This document shows positions 26,198 through 35,372 of a stretch of DNA of 64,000 nt, piece by piece. This stretch comes from Shewanella inventionis. Lineage in GTDB: Bacteria > Pseudomonadota > Gammaproteobacteria > Enterobacterales > Shewanellaceae. The stretch lies in the NCBI RefSeq assembly GCF_014641855.1, contig NZ_BMII01000015.1:1-64000 (forward strand), in the 5' to 3' direction. Numbering within the stretch: position 1 is the stretch's first letter; each line of letters starts with the position of its first letter. The notes beneath the pieces are model-generated. The model did no database searches and was not told the DNA's origin. It saw only the letters and a list, made by a program, of their open reading frames with translations. Made by a program: the position numbers and the translations under genes.

Positions 26198-27270
26198 AAA
26201 AGTTAAGCCTCTATGTTGCGCCAGCTTTATTAGTATTCGCTGCAAGTACAAATGCCACCGACTACCCTGATCTGAGTATTGGCGGTTATATTATGGTTGA
26301 TCATGATCAATTTTCAGATCTGTATCTTGAAGATGAGGAAAACTCAAATGATGGAACCGACATTCGCCGTGCAAGATTAAGTGCCAAGGCTAAATTGAGT
26401 GATGATTGGCGTAGTAAATTTCAGGTAGATATTGCTGAAGGTGAGTTTGATATTAAAGATGCTTACATACAGTATAAAGGTATGGATTGGGCTAACATCA
26501 CACTTGGCCAGCAAAAAGAACCGTTTGGGTTAGAAAAACTGACCAGCTCGAGCGACACCTTTATGATAGAACGCAGCATGGTCACAGAGGCACTAGCCCC
26601 TGGTCGCAGTATGGGCGTTAAGCTCGACGGTAATCCTGGCAACTTTACCTGGAATATCGGTTATTTTCAGGATGACAACTCACAAAACAGCCAGGGGGTA
26701 ACAGGTAGGTTAACCTGGGCATTGATAGATCAAGATGACAACTTTATCCACCTTGGCTCAGCATTAAGTAAGCGAAAACGTAACGGTGATGAGTTTAGAA
26801 TTAACGAAACCTTAGAGGTGTACTCTAGCGACTCGTTACTTGAAGGCACACGCTTAGATGCAGAAGATATGTCAATGGCGAGTATAGAGCTCATGTGGCA
26901 ATACTTAGGCGTGGTGTCGATGGCAGAATGGATTGAAACAGATATCGACGATGCAACTCGTGGTGAGTACCACTATCAAGGTGGATATTACCAAATGAGT
27001 TACCCACTCTCTGGTAAAAATCGTCGATACAACGATGGAAAATTAGGCACCATTAAGGCCAAACACGACTGGGAACTCACATGGCGAGTGAGCCAATTTG
27101 AGTTAGAGCAGGAAGATCGCAAAGCCCAAACTTTTGCCGTTGGAATCAATTATCTTGTCAATAACGACCTGATATTTAAAGCCAACCTCATCCGTGCTAA
27201 ACATCAAGAAGACGGTGAAACGTTTGGGTATGACAATGCGTTTTCGTTTAGAGCGCAATACAGTTTTTAG
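26194..27270 (+). CDS. OprO/OprP-type phosphate-selective porin family protein
   Basis: A 358-residue outer-membrane protein with a signal peptide of about 21 residues (VFAASTNA-TD) and a C-terminal aromatic residue (FRAQYSF). The N-terminal strands LSIGGYIMVDHDQF, RRARLSAKAKLSDDWRSKF and AYIQYKGMDWANITLGQQKEPFG are the hallmark of the phosphate-selective porin O/P family. In this family relatives pass phosphate, polyphosphate or other anions. Its ATG overlaps the DUF4956 stop (ATGA), so translation is coupled, and it is the third gene of the VTC operon. The pairing of a putative polyphosphate polymerase with an anion porin suggests a joint function in (poly)phosphate handling. Confidence 0.83.
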   Translation: MKKLSLYVAPALLVFAASTNATDYPDLSIGGYIMVDHDQFSDLYLEDEENSNDGTDIRRARLSAKAKLSDDWRSKFQVDIAEGEFDIKDAYIQYKGMDWANITLGQQKEPFGLEKLTSSSDTFMIERSMVTEALAPGRSMGVKLDGNPGNFTWNIGYFQDDNSQNSQGVTGRLTWALIDQDDNFIHLGSALSKRKRNGDEFRINETLEVYSSDSLLEGTRLDAEDMSMASIELMWQYLGVVSMAEWIETDIDDATRGEYHYQGGYYQMSYPLSGKNRRYNDGKLGTIKAKHDWELTWRVSQFELEQEDRKAQTFAVGINYLVNNDLIFKANLIRAKHQEDGETFGYDNAFSFRAQYSF

Positions 27271-27307
27271 TCAAAAACGCCAATAAATGTATCCTTTCAC
27301 TTACTAA

Positions 27308-27339
27308 CCTAAGACACATCGATGATGATGTGTCTTAGG
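27308..27339. terminator. Bidirectional hairpin between convergent genes
   Basis: Perfect 13-bp stem (CCTAAGACACATC / GATGTGTCTTAGG) with loop GATGAT. It lies midway between the stop of the porin gene and that of the methyltransferase gene on the opposite strand. T-tracts are poor on both sides. Confidence 0.6.
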
Positions 27340-27360
27340 AGTTTACATCAAGCTATCAAT

Positions 27361-28575
27361 TTAAGGCTTACTATTGAGCAAGGTTTCGAGACACTGCTCT
27401 TTAATGCCATAAAACGATTTAATACCTGCAATTTGCTCTAATATTGCACTGTTATCACGCGGTTGCTGACGTTTTTGCGCCAATATCATTTTATTTTTAC
27501 TGGTGTGCTCCAGTGAAATAAACTCAAATACCTGGGTATCGTAACCATTTGCTTCTAGCAATAATGCACGTAGGCCATCGGTGACCATTTCGGCCTCTTG
27601 CCCCATATGAATACCATGTTGTAGTAAAGGCGCCAGCATGTCAGGGCTTTTCATTTGTGGTCTAATTTGCTTATGACAACATGGCGAACACATAATAATT
27701 TCGGCGCCAGTGCTAATTCCCATATGCAAAGCATAATCAGTCGCTATATCACACGCATGCAAGGCAATCATGATGTTAATGCCCTGGGCTTTAAAATGCT
27801 GCACATCGCCTTGCTCAAACTTAATCCCGGTTAACGCTAATTTTGATGCGGTTTGATTGCACAAATCAACCAATCCCTGACGTAGCTCAACCCCAGTAAC
27901 CTGCGTGTTTACGCGTAGCTTATCAGTAAAATAATCATGCACGGCAAAAGTTAAATACGCCTTGCCCGAGCCAAAATCAGCAATATGCACTTCATTTTTT
28001 TCAGCTAAGCCAGTGTTGTCAATGGCACGAGATAGCACTTCAATAAACTTATTGATTTGCTTCCACTTTCGTGACATTGCCGGAATAATCTCGCCTTTTG
28101 CATCCGTAATACCGAGCTCGCGTAAGTAAGGACGATGTTGTTCAACAAAGCGCTTTTTGGCCCGATTGTGTGACATTGCACTGTCTTCGGTATTTTCCTT
28201 ATTACTCGTTTTGGGCGCATTTTTATTGCGGTATTTATTAATTAATACTTTGCCCTTTTTACTGATACTCAACTGCACTTCCCAATCACTGCATATCAAA
28301 TGTGCACTTTGAAAATCGGCGGTTAACCATTGTTGAAACAACGCACCAGTCTCAGTAATTTCAACATTTTTGGTAATATGATTTGTACGATATTCATATA
28401 AACAAGATGCAACAAGCTGGTTTTTAAGCTCGACACTGCGCACCGCAATACGATTAAGCTCTTTGTCATCGCCACGGTATTTAGAAAACACCAGGCGTTG
28501 TAATCTATTGTCGGTTAATGCGTTTACGCACTCTTGCACGAAGCTATTAAGTTCAGGGGAAGTAAGGTTTGACAT
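27361..28575 (-). CDS. Class I SAM-dependent methyltransferase (Methyltransf_32-like)
   Basis: A soluble 404-residue protein. The C-terminal half is a Rossmann methyltransferase: motif I is VHIADFGSGKAYLTFAV, followed by VTGVELRQGLVDLCN, then IMIALHACDIATDYAL and CSPCCHKQI, a pattern seen in the GSTCD/TRM13-like Methyltransf_32 group. The N-terminal half has no domain I recognise; it is rich in charged residues around a lysine-rich linker (NKNAPKTSNKEN). The cysteine pair in SPCCHK is striking and may bind metal or take part in catalysis. Substrate unknown; an RNA substrate would fit relatives. I chose the ATG at 28575 (MSNLTSPEL) over one at 28641, which adds residues unlike the family. Confidence 0.78.
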   Translation of the reverse strand: MSNLTSPELNSFVQECVNALTDNRLQRLVFSKYRGDDKELNRIAVRSVELKNQLVASCLYEYRTNHITKNVEITETGALFQQWLTADFQSAHLICSDWEVQLSISKKGKVLINKYRNKNAPKTSNKENTEDSAMSHNRAKKRFVEQHRPYLRELGITDAKGEIIPAMSRKWKQINKFIEVLSRAIDNTGLAEKNEVHIADFGSGKAYLTFAVHDYFTDKLRVNTQVTGVELRQGLVDLCNQTASKLALTGIKFEQGDVQHFKAQGINIMIALHACDIATDYALHMGISTGAEIIMCSPCCHKQIRPQMKSPDMLAPLLQHGIHMGQEAEMVTDGLRALLLEANGYDTQVFEFISLEHTSKNKMILAQKRQQPRDNSAILEQIAGIKSFYGIKEQCLETLLNSKP

Positions 28576-29083
28576 TACAATCTCATATACAGTAAAAATG
28601 AAAGCCTTGTTGCGCAAATGATTAACCAGAATCACCTGCATCTGACGCTTGTGCCCTATTCTACACCATCTAGGCCACTGAGCTCTTATTTTGATGATAT
28701 TGATTTTGAAGCTTTATGATCAAACTCATTGTGGTCCTCTGAGATAATTAAGGTATCACTTAAGGTTAGAGTGTGTTTATCTTTGCTGAATTTATTCAAG
28801 ATAAATAAAATTAAGCGTGGTGAGTGAATTGCAGTTTAGTAATCGAGGAAAACCTATTGTAAAAAACGCTTAAAAGTTCTACAAACCCTAAGGCCCATGA
28901 CAATCAGATTGTTTTTCACCCTTATATTGGAGTTGAGAGCTGCTTAGAACAGACCACCTCCCTTGCGCTGTTCTGCTGCAAAATAGTCAAGAACTCGATA
29001 AATCCCCATATTGCTTTGTTTACTCGTATAATATCGACATAGCTATAAACAAAGTTCAAGTTATCACATTAACAGGTCTACTC
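28576..29083. other. Intergenic region, about 500 bp
   Basis: Divergent promoters for the methyltransferase (minus) and the cNMP/CBS protein (plus) must lie here. The only structure noticed is a short inverted repeat AGAACAG / CTGTTCT near 28950. No coding frame with a ribosome-binding site is present. Confidence 0.5.
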
Positions 29084-30961
29084 ATGACAGCCGAAGTACT
29101 CGAAATTCAGAGCTTTATCGCTCAGTATGCTCCGTTTGATCAGCTTCCAGAACACGTCTTAATTGACGTTGCCAAAAGTGTCGAGATTTCTTACTACCGA
29201 ACCGATAGTATGATTGTTAACTTTAATGACAGGATCACCGAACTTTATATGATCCGCAGTGGCGTTGTAGAGTTATATCGTCGTAAAGGTGAGCTCTATA
29301 ATCGTCTTGATCAGGGGCAGTTATTTGGCCAAATGGGCTTATTGACCAACAATAAAGTGCGTTTTCCGGCCAAAGCAGTAAAAGATACCCTCGTATACTG
29401 TATACCTGAATCTGTGTTCAATGACTTATGCGAAAACTATGATGATTTTGCAGATTTTGTAGAGGCTGAGGATACCACTCGCTTAAAGCAAGCTGTAAAG
29501 GGTAAAACAGAAGATGCTAATGCCCTTACCACCTCTAAAGTAAAAACGTTAGTGACCAGAGAGCCTGTTATTCTACCTTGTAATAGCACCATACAAGCTG
29601 TTGCCCAGATAATGACTGAAGAAAATATTTCTGCGGTATTAATTAATGATCCAGATATTGAAGATCAACAAGACAGTAGTTTTGTGGGTATTATTACTGA
29701 ACATGATCTCTGCGCTAAAGTGATTGCTGCTGGAGTGAATGTAGATAGTCCTATTTCACAAGTCATGTCGACCGAGTTAATTTCACTGGATCACAATGCA
29801 TACATCTTTGAAGCTATGCTACTTATGCTTCGTAATAAAATTGATCATCTGCCTATTCTTAAAAATAAAATCCCCATAGGCCTAATTGAAGTAGCCGATA
29901 TAATCCGTTACGAGTCGCAAAACAGTTTGTTATTTGTCAGTAGTATCTTTCAGCAAAAAAGCTGCGAAGATTTAGTGTTGTTATCTTCACAGTTAAAAAA
30001 CTGTTTTGTGCGCATGGTTAATGAAGACGCCAACTCACATATGGTCGGGCGGGCAATGTCTGAAATCGGCCGTAACTTTAAGCAGCGTTTATTAGAACTT
30101 GCAGAAGAAAAATTCGGCCCACCACCAGTTCCTTATTGTTTTTTAGCGCTAGGCTCAATGGCTCGCGATGAGCAACTGATGGTAACCGATCAAGACAATG
30201 CGATTATTCTAGATAACAGCTATAACGCCGCAGTGCACGGTGAGTATTTTGCAAAGTTAGCAGACTTTGTATGTGATGGTTTAGCTGCTTGCGGTTACAG
30301 TTATTGCACTGGCGATATTATGGCCAGTAACCCAGAGTACCGTAAAACTCGCTCAGAATGGGAAGCCTGTTTTGGTGACTGGATAGAAAAACCCAACCCG
30401 CAAGCCTTATTAAACTGTTCTATCTTCTTCGATCTAACTGGGGTTTATGGTCGGGTTAAATGGGCTGAACAATTAAATGCATTTATCTTAAACAAAGCCA
30501 AGAAAAACAACCACTTTTTAGCTTGCATGGCACACAACGCCCTTAACCGGACACCGCCGCTAGGATTTTTTAAAGATTTTGTGATGGAAAAAGATGGTCG
30601 TCATAACAATTCCATCAATTTAAAACGTCGTGGCACTGCGCCATTAGCAGACTTAATCCGAGTACATGCTCTCGCCATTGGCTCACAATCGCAAAACTCA
30701 TTTGAACGCTTAGAGGATATTATCGACGCTGGGATTCTTCCCACTTCAAAAGCGGAAGATTTACAACATGCGATGGAACTTATCTCTTTAGTACGCCTAC
30801 GTCACCAATCATCCGATATTGAATCTGGGATTGAGCCTGATAATAATATTGAACCCGAAAATATGTCTGATTTTGAACGTCGTAATCTTAAAGATGCTTT
30901 TTTAGTGCTAAGCAATGCGCAGAACTTTTTGAAATATCGCTACAGTTCAAACAAACGTTAA
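29084..30961 (+). CDS. Cyclic-nucleotide-binding, CBS-pair and DUF294 nucleotidyltransferase-like protein
   Basis: A 625-residue cytoplasmic signalling protein. Domains in order: cNMP-binding fold (about 15-130), a pair of CBS domains (about 155-285, with VGIITEHDLCAKVI and KIPIGLIEVADII), a DUF294 nucleotidyltransferase-like domain (about 300-440, GSMARDEQLMVTDQDNAII, which keeps the GS...D-x-D arrangement), and DUF294_C (about 480-620). Such proteins are thought to modify or sense a partner in response to adenylate ligands. It is followed after 10 bases by a DnaQ-like exonuclease. In relatives this gene pair typically adjoins an acetate/solute symporter; here the downstream genes are BCCT carriers on the other strand. 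Confidence 0.87.
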   Translation: MTAEVLEIQSFIAQYAPFDQLPEHVLIDVAKSVEISYYRTDSMIVNFNDRITELYMIRSGVVELYRRKGELYNRLDQGQLFGQMGLLTNNKVRFPAKAVKDTLVYCIPESVFNDLCENYDDFADFVEAEDTTRLKQAVKGKTEDANALTTSKVKTLVTREPVILPCNSTIQAVAQIMTEENISAVLINDPDIEDQQDSSFVGIITEHDLCAKVIAAGVNVDSPISQVMSTELISLDHNAYIFEAMLLMLRNKIDHLPILKNKIPIGLIEVADIIRYESQNSLLFVSSIFQQKSCEDLVLLSSQLKNCFVRMVNEDANSHMVGRAMSEIGRNFKQRLLELAEEKFGPPPVPYCFLALGSMARDEQLMVTDQDNAIILDNSYNAAVHGEYFAKLADFVCDGLAACGYSYCTGDIMASNPEYRKTRSEWEACFGDWIEKPNPQALLNCSIFFDLTGVYGRVKWAEQLNAFILNKAKKNNHFLACMAHNALNRTPPLGFFKDFVMEKDGRHNNSINLKRRGTAPLADLIRVHALAIGSQSQNSFERLEDIIDAGILPTSKAEDLQHAMELISLVRLRHQSSDIESGIEPDNNIEPENMSDFERRNLKDAFLVLSNAQNFLKYRYSSNKR

Positions 30962-30971
30962 AGGCCAACTT

Positions 30972-31688
30972 ATGACACATTTCAGTAAATCAGAAATTTT
31001 AAACTGGCAAGCCTTTCTCGAATTAAAAATGCAAAAAAGTAAAGATCGGCGCTTGTTTGACTTTTACCATGCTGGAACCTATCACAATGAAACACCATTA
31101 AGTGATATTGATTTTGTTGCCCTAGACTTTGAAACCACCGGCTTAGACTCAGAGAAAAATAGCATCATTAGCATTGGTCTAGTGCCCTTTACGTTACAGC
31201 GTATTTTTTGCCGTAAAGCCAAAAAATGGTTTCTCAATCCACAAGATAAGCTCCAAGAAAACTCAATTATTATTCATGGCATCACTCACTCAGATCTACA
31301 AGATGCTCCAGATCTTTTATTGATTTTAGAACAGCTTTTAGACCAACTGGCAGGTAAAGTGGTGGTGGTACATTATCGACATATTGAGCGTGATTTTCTT
31401 AATCACACGTTACGCCTGTTAATCAATGAAGGCATTGTTTTTCCGGTAATCGATACCATGCAAATTGAAGCTAATTTGCATCGCGCCAAAACTCAGGGAT
31501 TTTTTAATTTCTTTAAACGTAAGCGTCCGCATTCAATTCGGTTAGCAAATAGCCGTGAACGTTATAACTTACCCGCTTACGCGCCTCACGATGCATTAAC
31601 CGATGCGATTGCCACGGCTGAATTACTGCAGGCACAAATTAAGTATCACTTTAGTCCAGACACTGCGATCAAAAACTTATGGGTGTAA
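30972..31688 (+). CDS. DnaQ-like 3'-5' exonuclease (DEDD family)
   Basis: A 238-residue protein of the Pol III epsilon/RNase T superfamily. Exo I is FVALDFETTGLD (Asp52, Glu54), Exo II lies in the region VVVHYRHIERDFLNH and Exo III in PHDALTDAIATAELL, giving the DEDDh set with His before the last Asp. It lacks any polymerase-binding tail of the true epsilon subunit. It directly follows the cNMP/CBS/DUF294 gene and is probably controlled with it. A terminator follows at 31717-31745. The biological substrate (DNA or RNA ends, or small nucleotides) is unknown. Confidence 0.85.
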   Translation: MTHFSKSEILNWQAFLELKMQKSKDRRLFDFYHAGTYHNETPLSDIDFVALDFETTGLDSEKNSIISIGLVPFTLQRIFCRKAKKWFLNPQDKLQENSIIIHGITHSDLQDAPDLLLILEQLLDQLAGKVVVVHYRHIERDFLNHTLRLLINEGIVFPVIDTMQIEANLHRAKTQGFFNFFKRKRPHSIRLANSRERYNLPAYAPHDALTDAIATAELLQAQIKYHFSPDTAIKNLWV

Positions 31689-31716
31689 TACCGTTAACCT
31701 AAATCAACATGCATAA

Positions 31717-31745
31717 AAAAGCCGATGAATTTATCATCGGCTTTT
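31717..31745. terminator. Bidirectional intrinsic terminator
   Basis: Perfect 12-bp stem (AAAAGCCGATGA / TCATCGGCTTTT) and loop ATTTA, flanked by A-run on the left and T-run on the right. It serves the exonuclease gene (plus) and the BCCT gene ending at 31761 (minus). Confidence 0.9.
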
Positions 31746-31760
31746 GTTGTTACCCAAAAG

Positions 31761-33338
31761 CTAGTTTTGGTTATGCTTTTCGGTCCGCATGCCCATTATC
31801 AAACTCACGCACATCAACAATAAAATAATGGTGAACGGAAGGCCTGTCGAAATGGCACCCGCTTGTAATGCCTCAATCGCCTGAGTGCCACCAACCCACA
31901 ATAAAACAGCAGCAATTGCACCTTCTATAACAGCCCAAAAGATACGCTGTGGGATCGGAGCATCAATTTTACCACCTGCTGTAATACTGTCGATAACGAG
32001 TGAGCCTGAATCTGAAGAGGTAATAAAGAATACCAATACCAATAACACAGCCAACATCGATAACAGATTACCTAATGGCAGCGAATCAAACATTTGGAAC
32101 ATAGCAAGCGGAACCTCAGTTAATCCCTTACTCCCTAATGTACCGATATTATTGATAATTTGGTCAATGGCAACGCCACCAAACACAGACATCCATAAAA
32201 TAGTCACTACCGTTGGCACGATCAATACAGTGGCAAGGAACTCACGTACTGTACGGCCACGAGAAATTCGCGCAATAAACATGCCCACAAATGGTGACCA
32301 AGAGATCCACCAAGCCCAATAGAACACTGTCCAACCGTGCATCCAAGCTTCATCTTCTCGACCAATTGGGTTACTTAGCGGGATAATATTCTTAATATAA
32401 CCCATTACCGTTGTAGGTATTGTCCCCATTGAAACAGCAAAAGACACAAGTGCAACAAAGATGAGCAAGGCAACAGCAAGTAACATATTAATGTTACTGA
32501 TAACTTTAACCCCGCCTTCAAGGCCTCTGACAACAGAGATAACAGCTAACAGCGTCACAACAACAATAATAGTGACTTGTAAGGTTAAGCCTGCCTCAAT
32601 GCCAAACACATGATGAAATCCTGATGCAGCTTGTTGAGCACCTAAGCCTAAAGACGTTGCAAGACCAAACAATGTGGCTAATACGGCGAAAATATCAATG
32701 ATATGCCCAGGCCAGCCCCATGTACGATCACCCAAAATTGGATAAAAAGCCGAACGAATTGAAAGAGGTAAACCTTTGTTAAAAGCAAAGAAAGCCATAG
32801 ACAAGGCAACCACACCATAAATTGACCAAGGGTGTAATCCCCAGTGGAACATGGTTGCACCAAGTGCTAGCTCTACCGCTTCAGGCGTATTTGCTGCCAC
32901 ATTCAACGGTGTTTCATACCAACCAGTGTAATAGGCTAACGGTTCAGCAACCCCCCAAAACATCAAACCAATTCCCATGCCCGCAGCAAATAGCATCGCA
33001 ATCCAGGAAAGTCTTGAATAATCGGCTTTTGCACCCTCTCCGCCTAAGCGGATTTTACCGAAAGGAGAAACGATTAATACCAAGCAAAAAACCACAAAAA
33101 TATTTGCCGACCACATAAAGAGGCTGTCAAATGTACCAATAATTTGCCATTTTAAACCGTCTAAAAATTCTTTTGATGTAGCCGGATCAATGATTAATAT
33201 GGCAATTAAAAAAGCAAGAATTAAACCTGCGCTAATCCCAAAAACGGCGTTATGTATATCAAAACCCCATTTTTGGATGTTATCTTGCCCAACAGTATAA
33301 TCGGTATTATCTATACTGTACTTGTCCTTATTCATCAT
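31761..33338 (-). CDS. BCCT family betaine/choline-type transporter (copy 1)
   Basis: Inner-membrane carrier with about 12 helices. The BCCT signature GMGIGLMFWGVAEP is of the sodium-coupled BetP form (GMGIG rather than the carnitine exchanger's GMGAG). WTVFYWAWWISWSPFVGMF follows, with tryptophans that form the betaine box, and RISRGRTVREF is conserved. The C-terminal tail is short (GMRTEKHNQN), without the long osmosensing extension of BetP. The start is chosen among three consecutive ATGs (33341, 33338, 33335) because AAAGG precedes them; the earlier start at 33413 adds unrelated residues. The next gene upstream on the same strand is a clear paralogue. Substrate could be betaine, choline, carnitine or dimethylsulfoniopropionate. 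Confidence 0.9.
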   Translation of the reverse strand: MMNKDKYSIDNTDYTVGQDNIQKWGFDIHNAVFGISAGLILAFLIAILIIDPATSKEFLDGLKWQIIGTFDSLFMWSANIFVVFCLVLIVSPFGKIRLGGEGAKADYSRLSWIAMLFAAGMGIGLMFWGVAEPLAYYTGWYETPLNVAANTPEAVELALGATMFHWGLHPWSIYGVVALSMAFFAFNKGLPLSIRSAFYPILGDRTWGWPGHIIDIFAVLATLFGLATSLGLGAQQAASGFHHVFGIEAGLTLQVTIIVVVTLLAVISVVRGLEGGVKVISNINMLLAVALLIFVALVSFAVSMGTIPTTVMGYIKNIIPLSNPIGREDEAWMHGWTVFYWAWWISWSPFVGMFIARISRGRTVREFLATVLIVPTVVTILWMSVFGGVAIDQIINNIGTLGSKGLTEVPLAMFQMFDSLPLGNLLSMLAVLLVLVFFITSSDSGSLVIDSITAGGKIDAPIPQRIFWAVIEGAIAAVLLWVGGTQAIEALQAGAISTGLPFTIILLLMCVSLIMGMRTEKHNQN

Positions 33339-33767
33339 CATAAAACCTTTGTTAGAGCGACCTGACACTTTAAAAGTGAGGGTCGATATAATTTGTGTAA
33401 CGGATTTTAGCAAAAATAGATAATAATTTCAGGTTTATTTAAGATTCAAACTTATTTAGCTATATGATTTATTTAAATAATTAATCACAAGTCACTCAGC
33501 ATGTTGATCTTTGTTGATTGAATTTTATATGAGTTAAAAAGGTGTAAATAGAGGCTATCGAATATTGCCAAGTTGTCATATGTCCTATTAAGACTGACTC
33601 CGACACTATATTGAAGAAGGAGCGTAATGCTCTACTGTAACGATACAGAGCATCTATGCTTTAAATCGACTTACTTGCTGCTTGAGCCTGTGCACTTCAT
33701 TTTCCAGTGTGACGTATACAAAAAGAAGGGCTTACAAGAATGTACCTTGTAAGCCCCTTCATCGTAA
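33339..33767. other. Gap between the two BCCT genes, about 430 bp
   Basis: Contains the promoter region of copy 1 and the terminator of copy 2 (33725-33760). On the minus strand, 33654-33720 would read VTLENEVHRLKQQVSRFKA before a stop codon; this is a plausible coiled-coil end of some decayed gene, but it has no start and I could not identify it. Confidence 0.35.
33725..33760 (-). terminator. Intrinsic terminator of BCCT copy 2
   Basis: Long stem GAAGGG-CTTACAAG / CTTGTAAG-CCCCTTC with one bulged base and a 7-nt loop. On the minus strand the stem is followed by TTCTTTTTG. It is 8 bp past the stop of the transporter gene. Confidence 0.85.
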
Positions 33768-35372
33768 TTAAGCGGATTGATTACGGTTTAATTGCGGCTT
33801 TTTGACTTCAGTAAACATGCCAAGCACCAAGCTAACGCAAGCAAGCACTAATATAATGGCAAACGGAAGCGCAGCGATAATAGTAACCGACTGAAGCGCT
33901 TTAATGGAGTCAGTGCCACCAATCCACAACATCACCATCGCAATTAGCGCAGAGATAACCGCCCACACAATCTTTTGCTTCATCGGTAATTCTAACTTAC
34001 CACCTGCGGTCATGCTATCGACCACGATAGAGCCTGAATCTAAGGTTGTCACAAAAAACACGATAATCAGTAATACCGCAATAATGGACAGGATATCCCC
34101 CATAGGATAAGCATCAAGCATGTAGAACAAACTCAATGAAACGTCTGTAATACCTTGCTCTACGCCTAGCTGGCCAACTTTATCAATGATTTGTTGAATC
34201 GCGATACCGCCAAAAAATGACATCCAAGCGGTGGTTACTAAAGTGGGTATAATCAACACACAAGCCAGAAACTCGCGTACAGTGCGGCCACGTGAAATTC
34301 GTGCCACAAACATACCAAAGAATGGCGCATACGCAATCCACCAAGCCCAGTAGAATACCGTCCAACCGTGTAGCCAACTGGTGTCTTCACGACCAGAATT
34401 TTGGCTCAATGGTATGATGTTTTTGACGTAACCGACAACGCCTGTGACCAATGAATCAAGCACAGTCGTGAAATTAAGAATGCTGATAAAACCAAGAAAT
34501 ATAAAGGCAATAACCATGTTGATGTTACTCAACAATTTAACCCCGCCATCCATGCCACGAACAACTGATAGAATAGCAAGCCCCATAATGACCAGAATAA
34601 TCGTCAGCTGCAGAAAAATGCTATTCTCAAAACCAAACACGTGGCTTATTCCGCTGGCCGCTTGAGACCCACCTAAACCCAGAGACGTTGCAAGGCCGAA
34701 CAAAATAACCAGTACGGCCATAATGTCGATCACATCACCGGTTTTGCCCCAAACTTTATCACCTAATATGGGATAGAAAACCGAACGCATTGAAAGTGGT
34801 AAGCCCTTGTTATAAACAAAGTATGCCAATGACAGCGCGGTCATACCGTAGATAGCCCAAGCATGAAACCCCCAGTGGAATACCGAAGCGCCAAGCGCTA
34901 ATTCACGGCCTTCTGGTGTAAAAGGTGCCACGTCGAGCGGGGTGCCAAACCAATCAGTGTAAAACGCAGTTGGCTCTGCCACGCCCCAGAAGATAAGGCC
35001 AATACCCATACCTGCTGCAAATAGCATAGATACCCAGGATATTGTCGAGTAATCCGTTGTGGCGTTATCACCGCCCAAGCGAATTTTACCTAATGGAGAA
35101 AACGCAATCCCGATAGCACAAATGAGCATAATGTTAGCAGTCCACATGAACACGAAGTCAAAGTGAGATAACGCTGCGCCCTTCACTGCATCGATAGCGG
35201 CTTTTGCATCTGCAGGGGGGAAAACCAGCAGAGCCACAATAAATAAGATAGATAAACCGACGGAAACGCTAAAAACTGTGTTGTGGACATCCATGCCCCA
35301 CTTGAAAATATTGTCTTGACCAACCTGATAATCGGTTGATTCTATACTGTATTTTTTTGACTTGAATTTCAT
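33768..35372 (-). CDS. BCCT family betaine/choline-type transporter (copy 2)
   Basis: A 534-residue carrier, clearly paralogous to copy 1: both start with the pattern KYSI-ST/NTDY-VGQDNI-KWG and share GMGIGLIFWGVAEP, WTVFYWAWWIAYAPFFGMF and RISRGRTVREFLA. Differences accumulate in the helix before the signature and in the C-terminal tail (GMFTEVKKPQLNRNQSA). The GMGIG motif indicates sodium coupling. The duplicate genes are in tandem, each with its own terminator, so they are probably expressed independently. Substrates may differ; tandem BCCT paralogues are frequent in marine bacteria using osmolytes. The ATG at 35372 begins MKFKSKKYS. Confidence 0.9.
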   Translation of the reverse strand: MKFKSKKYSIESTDYQVGQDNIFKWGMDVHNTVFSVSVGLSILFIVALLVFPPADAKAAIDAVKGAALSHFDFVFMWTANIMLICAIGIAFSPLGKIRLGGDNATTDYSTISWVSMLFAAGMGIGLIFWGVAEPTAFYTDWFGTPLDVAPFTPEGRELALGASVFHWGFHAWAIYGMTALSLAYFVYNKGLPLSMRSVFYPILGDKVWGKTGDVIDIMAVLVILFGLATSLGLGGSQAASGISHVFGFENSIFLQLTIILVIMGLAILSVVRGMDGGVKLLSNINMVIAFIFLGFISILNFTTVLDSLVTGVVGYVKNIIPLSQNSGREDTSWLHGWTVFYWAWWIAYAPFFGMFVARISRGRTVREFLACVLIIPTLVTTAWMSFFGGIAIQQIIDKVGQLGVEQGITDVSLSLFYMLDAYPMGDILSIIAVLLIIVFFVTTLDSGSIVVDSMTAGGKLELPMKQKIVWAVISALIAMVMLWIGGTDSIKALQSVTIIAALPFAIILVLACVSLVLGMFTEVKKPQLNRNQSA

